NCBI GenBank assembly: GCA_012842495.1
Contig: DUSS01000027.1
Location: 1 to 64,000, forward strand
DNA length: 64,000 nucleotides
Direction of reading: 5' to 3'
Source of the DNA: Candidatus Fermentithermobacillaceae bacterium
Lineage (GTDB): Bacteria; Bacillota; Sulfobacillia; Fermentithermobacillales; DUSS01
Position 1 is the first letter of the stretch. Every line of letters begins with the position of its first letter. A program made the translations under genes and the position numbers. Positions 8,870 to 15,671 of this stretch are shown in pieces. A model generated the notes under the pieces. The model was not told the DNA's origin, did not search any database, and saw nothing but the letters and a program-made list of their open reading frames with translations.

Positions 8870-9793
8870 CTACATGAACAGGGCGCTTACCGACTGACCT
8901 CCTTGAATGCACCTTATGCATTCGGCCAAAAGAGGCGCAATGGAAAGCACCACGAGGTTGTCCCATCGCTTTGCAGGAGGAACAGGTACCGTGTCCGTCA
9001 CGACAAGCTCCTTAATGGGCGCCTTTGAGAGGCGCTCAGGAGCCGCGCCGGACAACACCGCATGAGTACATGCTCCGTAGACTTCACTGGCCCCCTTATC
9101 CAGTAGCATCTCCGCGGCTTTAACCAAACTCGAACCCTGGTCGACCTCCTCATCGAAGAGAATTGCCTGCTTGCCCCCGACATCTCCGATAACGGTGGTG
9201 GCCCTCACTTCGGTTCCCATCCGGCGTTTGTCGATGAATGCGATGGGCGCGCCTATCCTCTCCGAAAAGCGTTGTGCTCTTTTGACTGCGCCCGGGTCCG
9301 GGGCGACAACAACCGGGTTTTCCAGCCCTTTTTCCTTGAAGTACCGAGCGAAGACCGGTTGAGCGGTAAGGTGGTCGGCAGGTATGGTGAAAAAGCCTTG
9401 AATTTGGTCGGCGGTGAGGTCCACGGTTACGATTCTGTTTACGCCTGCAGTAACAAGAAGATCTGCGACCAGCCTCGCGGTTATGGGTACTCTAGGCTGG
9501 TCCTTTTTATCCGAACGGACGTAAGGATAGTAAGGAAGAACCGCGGTGATGCTCTTGGCCGACGCTCGCCGTAACGCATCTATCATTATCAGAAGCTCCA
9601 TCAGCGCTTCGTCCACCGGCGGTACCGACGTTTGGACCACGAACACGTCCACGTTCCTGACGTTTTCCTTGATTTGCACAAAGGTGTTATCGTTAGGGAA
9701 CTTGAAGATATCGGCCTGACCGGGCGGAATGTCCAGGTAGGAGCAGATATCTTGCGTAAGGGCCTGGGTAGCTCGCCCTCCGAAGATTTTCAT
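8870..9793 (-). CDS. prs: Ribose-phosphate pyrophosphokinase (PRPP synthetase)
   Basis: A 307-residue enzyme that transfers pyrophosphate from ATP to ribose 5-phosphate, giving PRPP for purine, pyrimidine, histidine and tryptophan synthesis. The catalytic flexible loop reads YPYVRSDKKDQPRVPITARL and the region after it VVAPDPGAVKRA, both typical. The PRPP-binding loop is FDEEVDQGSSL, where most bacterial enzymes have a D-D-x-x-D-T-(A/G)-G-T type sequence, so this is a variant. The ATG at 9793 has GGAGG 8 bases upstream; an earlier in-frame start would add 14 residues. It seems to be a single-gene unit; no partner pathway gene is adjacent. Confidence 0.92.
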   Translation of the reverse strand: MKIFGGRATQALTQDICSYLDIPPGQADIFKFPNDNTFVQIKENVRNVDVFVVQTSVPPVDEALMELLIMIDALRRASAKSITAVLPYYPYVRSDKKDQPRVPITARLVADLLVTAGVNRIVTVDLTADQIQGFFTIPADHLTAQPVFARYFKEKGLENPVVVAPDPGAVKRAQRFSERIGAPIAFIDKRRMGTEVRATTVIGDVGGKQAILFDEEVDQGSSLVKAAEMLLDKGASEVYGACTHAVLSGAAPERLSKAPIKELVVTDTVPVPPAKRWDNLVVLSIAPLLAECIRCIQGGQSVSALFM

Positions 9794-9926
9794 GGTGATC
9801 GCCTCCGAGGGGTAATTCGAGCAGGGGGCTCGCATTTCCCTCTGTATCGGACACCGGGACGGGACTGCGTGTATAGCTCGCGGGACCGTGTAGCCCCCGA
9901 TGGACGGCGCGGTTTCGGTTGCTCAG

Positions 9927-10178
9927 CTATACCGTTGCCTGCACTGGGTCCCGGAAATCACCAGCCGAGCTTCTATCTGACACCCAGCGTCCTCGGAAGG
10001 GCCAAACGACCGCCTGCAGCGCGGCACGGTACATCTGCTTGGCTTCCTCGCTTGTAAGGGACTATTTGAGCGAGTCGAACTCGATGAATTCCTTGAGATT
10101 CGACCACTTGGACTCGCCCACCGCCAGTGCACATTCGTCAAAATCCATGAGCGCAGGGATGTACCCAACCGATTGCAT
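9927..10178 (-). pseudogene. Small reading frame interrupted by one in-frame TAG
   Basis: On the minus strand an ATG at 10178 opens a frame reading MQSVGYIPALMDFDECALAV and then KWSNLKEFIEFDSLK before a TAG at 10062-10064. The same frame then continues with SLTSEEAKQMYRAALQAVVW to a TAG at 9927. Both halves look like real protein (balanced charged and hydrophobic helices), so this may be one 80-residue gene broken by a nonsense mutation. Alternatively the first 38 codons are a complete small protein. No family is recognised. There is no convincing ribosome site. Confidence 0.4.
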
Positions 10179-10198
10179 ACCGGGATGCGCTTGCCGAC

Positions 10199-10602
10199 TC
10201 AAACTATACGGTCTTCCGACACCGGGCGCCATATGTTCGGCCCGTCCATCGGTTGCTCAATGGGTTCGCACCCTCCCTCCAACCTCTGCACCATCCTGTG
10301 AGCCAGCGAACCCGCAACCTCGCTCGGATTAAGCTCGAGCCACGCTGGGAAATTCTCAATTCTGTTGGTGATCGTAACGAAATCCCCATCCTCATCTCCT
10401 AGAGGTCCATTACCGCGAGGGCTTCCCTTACGTCGGGTGAAAACGGGTTGGACCAGCGAACCCAGATGATCAAGTCACCTTTCCGCGCGGCCCAGGCAAG
10501 GTCATATCGCTTACGAATCTCATGATTGGTAGTGTGGTAGTTTCCATAGTGCTCGGCTCCTTCCGACCAGTCTCTAACAGACCTTGCCTGCGCATTGAGC
10601 AT
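10199..10602 (-). pseudogene. Small gene split between two frames, probable frameshifted remnant
   Basis: A frame starting at 10602 gives 67 residues (MLNAQARSVRDWSEGAEHYG to VREALAVMDL) and stops at 10399. A second minus-strand frame that overlaps its end continues with DEDGDFVTITNRIENFPAWL, then PSEVAGSLAHRMVQRLEGG, and stops at 10199; it has no start codon of its own. The simplest reading is one gene of about 130 residues broken by a frameshift near 10400. I do not recognise the product. It lies in a run of decayed fragments between prs and the defence island. Confidence 0.4.
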
Positions 10603-11001
10603 CTTCGTGGCGCTGACAGGGGACCATGTTCGCGTACCTCGGGCTTCCGGCTTTCTAACCAGACATTCCGGAGAATAGCCTAATTCCTTGTCTTCTCAGC
10701 GAAGATCCTTCTTGGGCGATGTGGATCTTACTCCGACGCTTGGCGCTGGCTAGGTGGACGGACGAGTCGTGGCAACAATGTCCGTTGCCCCACTCTGACT
10801 AAGCGCTAGAGGACAGTGCGATGAAGAAGAAGCCTCAATGAAAATGCAGACAAGGAAATCTTTACTTGTAAATAGAATTACTCCTTTAGAATGAGTAACA
10901 AACGCGACCGATTCGGCAGCTCGATGCGGGAACACGAAGGTTAGAGCATATGCTCGAGTGGTAAGGCCGAGGACTCTATTGGCCACTGCGACATCCTGTG
11001 A
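10603..11001. other. Non-coding or fully decayed stretch
   Basis: I see no convincing gene, RNA or repeat here. Frames on both strands give only low-quality translations. Part of it (about 10850-10900) is A/T-rich compared with its neighbours. It belongs to the decayed zone between the housekeeping gene prs and the defence genes. Confidence 0.4.
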
Positions 11002-11274
11002 ATCGGACTAGGACACCTAAGCTGGGAATCTGTTGCGGGCGCACTTGGACACGAACAGAAACGAGGCAGGTACACGGTAACTGTCATCAACCCTACCTTA
11101 CGGAGTGCTGGTGCGTCGAGTCCACCCGAGTGTCCGATGTTGTGGCCCCACAAGCGGATGGCATTAGCACGAGAAACTGGCGAACGCGTTCCGGTAATTA
11201 GAGATGACGTCCTTGTGAGCTGCGAGGGCGTGCTATTGTGTGTTCGTGAAATGACAACCAATGAAATGGCGTGA
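11002..11274 (+). pseudogene. Start-less open frame ahead of the nuclease gene, possible remnant
   Basis: The plus strand is open from after a TGA at 10999 to a TGA at 11272. The stretch RYTVTVINPTLRSAG and, after ATG 11137, MALARETGERVPVIRDDVLV look like coding sequence. Only the ATG at 11137 could start translation, giving 45 residues. The fragment is not recognised. It could be a small gene preceding the RNase HIII/PIN gene, or the 3' part of a lost gene. Confidence 0.3.
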
Positions 11275-11372
11275 CCGGAGCCTGATGGTATCGGCGGTTG
11301 GTCCCCGCTCCTGAAAAGGCATCAAACAGGGCACCTGTCTTCTTTCAAAGGAGGAAGGGAGGACGCGCAACA

Positions 11373-12884
11373 GTGCAGGTGGGACGAAGGTGGCAACACG
11401 TTCCAAAGGAAACCGCTGCCGCGATTCGTGGGTACTTACTTAGAGAGGGCGGCATCGAAGACCCACAACTCCGAGGAGCTGCCGAAGTCTGGCGAATCCG
11501 CTTCTCGGAGGCCACCTTCACCTATTACGCGTCCGGTACGCTGTATTCGACGCCGTCTCAGGACCCGGCTGTAGTCAATGCCTGGGAGTACGTTACATCT
11601 CTTACTGGACCCAGATTCGAGCCGGCATGCAAGAACTTTATGGTCGGGCTAGATGAAACAGGCAAAGGAGAAATAATCGGTCATACAGTGTTAGCAGGCG
11701 TTCTGATTCCCCAAGAGCTGACTTCGGATCTTGAAAACATTGTCTCAACTGCGGATACAAAACGAAGACGGACGTTCCAATATTGGGACGAGCTTTTCAG
11801 GCAGATCGACTCCCTGAAACCAAGGGGGTTAGAATTCACTGTAGAGAGGATACCCCCCTGGCATGTGGACCGATATAACTTGAACAAGATCATGGACGTA
11901 GTCTATCAGCGGATTCTGTCCAACTTCTCTAGACGCGCGGATCTGTCTCAGTCTCGTGTCGTAGTTGATGACTATGGAATTGGCCACACCCTCGATCGTT
12001 ACCTGCGCGCTCTTCAGAACCGAGGTTGTGAGGTCGTCATCGCCACTCGAGCGGATGACCTGTACCTCGAGGCAAAGGCAGCTTCGGTTATCGCCAAGAG
12101 GGAACGTGAAAGAGTCATGGAAGGTCTCCGGGCTGCTGGAGAGTTTCAAGTAGGCAGATGCACGGTGGGCAGCGGCAACGCCACAGATACAGAAACGATT
12201 AACTGGCTCAAAGCGTGGAAGGAAATGGGAAGAGAATGGCCGTGGTTTGTCAAGCGATCATTCAAGACTGTAAGAGAGTTCGAGGGTCTCACGAGTGCGG
12301 TCACAAAGCAATCCCCACCCATACGGGACGATATTCTCTCTCCTGAGTTCCTCCGGGAGTTCGAAACAGGGAGACTGTCTATTTCCAGCCTTTCAGTGGT
12401 CTGCCCAACATGCGGAGAAGTGAGTAGGGCGGCACTCATCACGCCGGACGGCAAGGATGGCTTCAACGCCAGGTGCGTCAAATGCCGGAAACCGCTCGAC
12501 GATCTCGGTATCACTTTGCGTTATTACTGTGGTTACCTCCTGCCTGATAGTAACGTAATAACGGGAGGTCTACTCGGAAAAGACCTTAGCCACTCCCGGT
12601 TGTTCGAAGGTTTCACCATTCTTATTCACGCCACAGTACGCCGCGAGTGCGACACTCCGGGCGGGAAGAAAGAGCTGGAGCGATTGGCATATTTTGGAGC
12701 AATCGGGAGGATTGGTTTGGAAGAGGTTGGAACCGTTGTGGAGTCAAACAGCACTATTGACCGCGACCAGGCCATTTTCTCATCCGCCCTAGAGTACAAT
12801 GCTATCTTGTTCACCGATGATAACAACATGAAGGCTGCCGCACAGGCTAGAAAGATGTTTACTTTGTCCACAAGATGGTCATAA
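11373..12884 (+). CDS. RNase HIII-like / zinc ribbon / PIN domain fusion nuclease
   Basis: A 503-residue protein with three parts. Residues 1-85 resemble the TBP-like substrate-recognition domain of RNase HIII (TYYASGTLYST). Residues 88-280 are an RNase HII/HIII fold, with catalytic D94-E95 in GLDETGKGE, D199/D200 in VVVDDYG, and EAKAASVIAKRERE, where the usual last Asp seems replaced by Glu. C344-x2-C347 and C368-x2-C371 form a zinc ribbon. Residues 388-500 look like a PIN nuclease, with D392 (DSN), E425, D463/D465 and D482/D483 as acidic metal ligands. The GTG at 11373 has GGGAGG 10 bases upstream; a TTG at 11298 would add 25 residues. I know of no described protein of this architecture. 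Its place next to a toxin-like pair and BREX suggests nucleic-acid cleavage in defence (inference). Confidence 0.72.
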   Translation: MQVGRRWQHVPKETAAAIRGYLLREGGIEDPQLRGAAEVWRIRFSEATFTYYASGTLYSTPSQDPAVVNAWEYVTSLTGPRFEPACKNFMVGLDETGKGEIIGHTVLAGVLIPQELTSDLENIVSTADTKRRRTFQYWDELFRQIDSLKPRGLEFTVERIPPWHVDRYNLNKIMDVVYQRILSNFSRRADLSQSRVVVDDYGIGHTLDRYLRALQNRGCEVVIATRADDLYLEAKAASVIAKRERERVMEGLRAAGEFQVGRCTVGSGNATDTETINWLKAWKEMGREWPWFVKRSFKTVREFEGLTSAVTKQSPPIRDDILSPEFLREFETGRLSISSLSVVCPTCGEVSRAALITPDGKDGFNARCVKCRKPLDDLGITLRYYCGYLLPDSNVITGGLLGKDLSHSRLFEGFTILIHATVRRECDTPGGKKELERLAYFGAIGRIGLEEVGTVVESNSTIDRDQAIFSSALEYNAILFTDDNNMKAAAQARKMFTLSTRWS

Positions 12885-13093
12885 CGGAATTCGATGAGAA
12901 CCTTGGGGGAGTGCGCATCGGCATCGAGAGGTTACAGCATTGTGTATGACTCGGACAGCTGCACTCGCAGAACGGGTGCAGTAGTCGGACTGCCAGGGAT
13001 GTTGGCACGCAAGTCCAAGGGTGACCCCAACAGGACCCGGGACACGGTACTGCACGCCTACGAAGTAGAGCTGGGAAGGAATGGATATTGTGT

Positions 13094-14251
13094 ATGACAG
13101 AAATACATGTGAGTAGTTCTGTCCTGCAATGGGCACTGCAGCGCTCAGGCAGAGCTTCCAAAATTCAGTACAAGTTTCCCAAGATCACCGAATGGCTAGA
13201 GGGTAAGAGCTACCCCACGATGCGGCAGCTGGAGGCTCTGGCCAACGCAACTTTGACCCCACTCGGCTATTTCTTTCTCCCTGAACCACCCGAGGAACGG
13301 CTGCCGATCCCTTATTTCCGCACGCTCGGCGGCGAGGGAACGTTGAGACCGAGCCCAGAACTCCTTGAGACGGTGCACATGATGAAACGTCGTCAGGCAT
13401 GGATGCGCGAGTATCTTGTTGAGCAGGGGCATGAACCGCTGCCCTTTGTGGGCTCGGCGAAATCGACAGACGACCCACGCGAGGTCGCAAGAGAAATCAG
13501 AGCCACACTAGGTCTGCGAGAAGGATGGGCATCTGGACAGCGAACTTGGACAGCCGCGCTCCGCATGTTGCAGAATAGCGCAGAAGACATAGGCATCATA
13601 CTGGTAGTCAACGGAGTCGTGGGGAACAACACTCACCACAGACTTGATGTTGCGGAATTCCGCGGGTTTGTACTGGTTGATGAGTACGCACCACTCATCT
13701 TCATCAATGGAGCAGACGGCAAGGCCGCCCAGATGTTTACGCTCGCCCACGAGCTAGCTCATGTATGGTTGGGGAATAGCGCCGCTTTCGACTTGCGTGA
13801 ACTCCAGCCTGCCGCGGACAGGAATGAGCAGGCGTGTAACCAGGTGGCTGCAGAATTCCTTGTTCCAGCGGATGACCTTTACCGGATTTGGCCCCTGGTT
13901 CGTGCTGACCCAGACCGGTTTCAGCAAGTGGCTCGGTTGTTCAAGGTAAGTGAGCTGGCTGCAGCCCGTAGGGCCCTAGACCTCGGACTCATTCCGAGGG
14001 ACGAATTCCGTGAATTCTATCAAACCTATCAGGAACGCCAGAACGTCTCCATCGTTAGGCCCAACGAAGGTGGGGATTTCTACGCGATGCAGAACTTGCG
14101 AGTTGGGCGCCGGTTTGCAGAGGCTGTGGTACGTGCTGTCAAAGAAGGAAGACTTCTTTACCGAGAAGCGTACCAGCTGACCGGGCTTTATGGAAAGGCA
14201 TTTGCTCGGTACGCTCAACTAGTTAGCTCGGGAGAGATGCCGCAACTGTGA
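13094..14251 (+). CDS. ImmA/IrrE family metallopeptidase with degenerate XRE-type N-terminus
   Basis: About 385 residues. Residues 28-75 keep the end of an XRE helix-turn-helix and linker (EWLEGKSYPTMRQLEALA, FFLPEPPEERLPIP). Residues 155-265 form the zinc peptidase with H219-E220-LA-H223 (AHELAHVWLG) and a downstream glutamate in NEQACNQVAAEFLVP. ImmA/IrrE proteins cleave or sense repressors and in toxin-antitoxin loci act as the antitoxin or regulator. The stop overlaps the start of the DUF4411 gene by 4 bases, so the two are coupled. The TTG at 13088 (GGAAGGA 7 bases upstream) is an alternative start. The preceding 200 bases hold no gene I can support. Confidence 0.88.
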   Translation: MTEIHVSSSVLQWALQRSGRASKIQYKFPKITEWLEGKSYPTMRQLEALANATLTPLGYFFLPEPPEERLPIPYFRTLGGEGTLRPSPELLETVHMMKRRQAWMREYLVEQGHEPLPFVGSAKSTDDPREVAREIRATLGLREGWASGQRTWTAALRMLQNSAEDIGIILVVNGVVGNNTHHRLDVAEFRGFVLVDEYAPLIFINGADGKAAQMFTLAHELAHVWLGNSAAFDLRELQPAADRNEQACNQVAAEFLVPADDLYRIWPLVRADPDRFQQVARLFKVSELAAARRALDLGLIPRDEFREFYQTYQERQNVSIVRPNEGGDFYAMQNLRVGRRFAEAVVRAVKEGRLLYREAYQLTGLYGKAFARYAQLVSSGEMPQL

Positions 14252-14742
14252 CCCCGGCTTATGTACTGGACGCTAACGTGTTTATTGAGGCTGCCGAAAG
14301 GTATTACGCTTTTGACCTTGTCCCAGCCTTTTGGAATGTACTGGTCGAGCAGGCCGCAAAGGGCCGGGTGCTAAGTATTGACCGCGTACGACAAGAAATC
14401 ACCCGGTGCAACAACAGTCTCGCGGACTGGGCGAACAAGGAGTTCCAAAACTGGTTTGCCCGATCTGATGAGCAGCGTGTAATCAGAGCGTACCAGGACA
14501 TCATGACTTGGGTTTATCATCAGAACCAGTTCTTCGACTCTGCCAAATACGAGTTCGCCAGTGGTGCGGATGGTTGGTTAGTGGCATACGGGAAGGCCCA
14601 TGGGCATGTTGTGGTAACCCATGAGCAGTTCAGACGGGACATCAGGAGGAGAATTCCTATTCCGAACGTGTGCGTAGCTTTTGGGGTTCCGTTTGTGGAT
14701 ACGTTTACCATGCTCCGACAGCTGGGAGTGAAGCTCGCTTGA
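14248..14742 (+). CDS. DUF4411 PIN-like protein, probable toxin of the ImmA/IrrE pair
   Basis: A 164-residue PIN-like protein. LDANVFIEA at residues 7-15 gives the first catalytic Asp, VRQEI the Glu, and SGADGWLVAYG and VVVTHE the C-terminal acidic positions. This layout fits DUF4411, a family commonly encoded directly after XRE/ImmA-IrrE genes and regarded as a PIN-type toxin. The GTG start lies within the stop region of the preceding gene (GTGA overlap). PIN toxins are Mg-dependent ribonucleases; the target here is unknown. Confidence 0.85.
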   Translation: MTPAYVLDANVFIEAAERYYAFDLVPAFWNVLVEQAAKGRVLSIDRVRQEITRCNNSLADWANKEFQNWFARSDEQRVIRAYQDIMTWVYHQNQFFDSAKYEFASGADGWLVAYGKAHGHVVVTHEQFRRDIRRRIPIPNVCVAFGVPFVDTFTMLRQLGVKLA

Positions 14743-14872
14743 GGCATGCTATGGTTCTCGGCAAAGCATAACAAATAGGCGGTTGGGTCATGGATAGGAA
14801 CGCCGCTTGAGAACCGGTTCGTCCGGTGTGTCTACTCGCGGTGACGTTTATTTGGGTTCAGTACAGATTCTC

Positions 14873-14925
14873 GATCCTTTCACGGTAAGACTCCTCTCCG
14901 CCATCTGAACCTGCCCGTGGCACAA
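14873..14925 (-). repeat. Orphan copy of the D-aminoacylase 5' end at the BREX border
   Basis: A 53-base near copy of 8671-8725, same orientation. It includes the TTGTGCCACGGGCA leader, ribosome site GAGGAG, start GTG and the first codons VKGS, but the frame then runs RICTEPK and stops. It sits 18 bases beyond the end of brxA, at the junction between the BREX operon and the toxin-antitoxin pair, and marks an old rearrangement or insertion endpoint. Confidence 0.75.
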
Positions 14926-14943
14926 AAGATACAGACCCGACCA

Positions 14944-15669
14944 TTAGCGGTTTACGATTGTAACCATATCTAAATCCAAACCCTGACGCTGTATTTCAAA
15001 CCGTTTAGATTGCCTTATAGCCGCCACCGAAATATCCAGGTGAAACGGAAAAGCTGAAGGTAGCTTTGGCAATTGTTGCAGGATCGCCATTGGAGTGGAT
15101 TCTGAATGCAACAGGGCTTCCAAAAACCATAATTGAACACTACTATCGCTGGCCGGGCCTTTTTTGGCAGCGGGGATATAAACACCTTTTACGGGCGTAT
15201 CCTGGAGAACGCCCCAGTCTACCATCGAACGTACCACTCGTTGGCTCGCCCGGCGAACAGTTGACCTTTCCCCCCACCGCTCCGCCAGCCGACGGTAAAT
15301 CTGCTCTAGAGAAACTTCATTCTGCAGTGACAACAGACGACCAATAATATCAGCTATATCGCGAAAAAATGGATATGCCACAAGCGTCATGCCCCAGTGC
15401 AACCAGAGTCTTGTATCGGGGCCGTCCTCGGTTAAAATTCCTAAAGCCTGCTCCTGCAATGACCGGTGCTTCTGCGGTACCCTGGCCCAAATCCGAGTTA
15501 GTACGGTTATGGTCTTCCTGCGTGCCTCTCTACTTCGACATTCCGGCTGCAAGAAATCATCAAGGTACTTCCGCACCTCAGTAATATCTGTTTCCGTTGC
15601 AGCTTTCCAAGCGGCGGCATCCAGCCATTCCAGCTTAACTCTCCGGTCAAAACCGATATTTAATGCCAT
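14944..15669 (-). CDS. brxA: BREX protein BrxA (DUF1819-like)
   Basis: A 241-residue soluble protein at the end of the BREX operon, in the place and size of BrxA of type 3 BREX. Recognisable features are the charged helical N-terminus (IGFDRRVKLEWLDAA), a YPFFRDIADIIGRLL helix and RASQRVVRSMVDWGVL, which resembles the winged-helix part of the family. BrxA is required for full BREX phage resistance and has been linked to DNA binding. The ATG at 15669 has GGAGGAG about 8 bases upstream and starts a few bases after the pglZ stop, so it is co-translated with pglZ. The family call rests on both sequence and position. Confidence 0.82.
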   Translation of the reverse strand: MALNIGFDRRVKLEWLDAAAWKAATETDITEVRKYLDDFLQPECRSREARRKTITVLTRIWARVPQKHRSLQEQALGILTEDGPDTRLWLHWGMTLVAYPFFRDIADIIGRLLSLQNEVSLEQIYRRLAERWGERSTVRRASQRVVRSMVDWGVLQDTPVKGVYIPAAKKGPASDSSVQLWFLEALLHSESTPMAILQQLPKLPSAFPFHLDISVAAIRQSKRFEIQRQGLDLDMVTIVNR

Positions 15670-15671
15670 GA

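Noticed and set aside
10945-11010. A region with short complementary runs that briefly resembled a tRNA.
   Set aside because: No GGTTCGA-type T-arm, no 7-base acceptor stem and no plausible anticodon arm.
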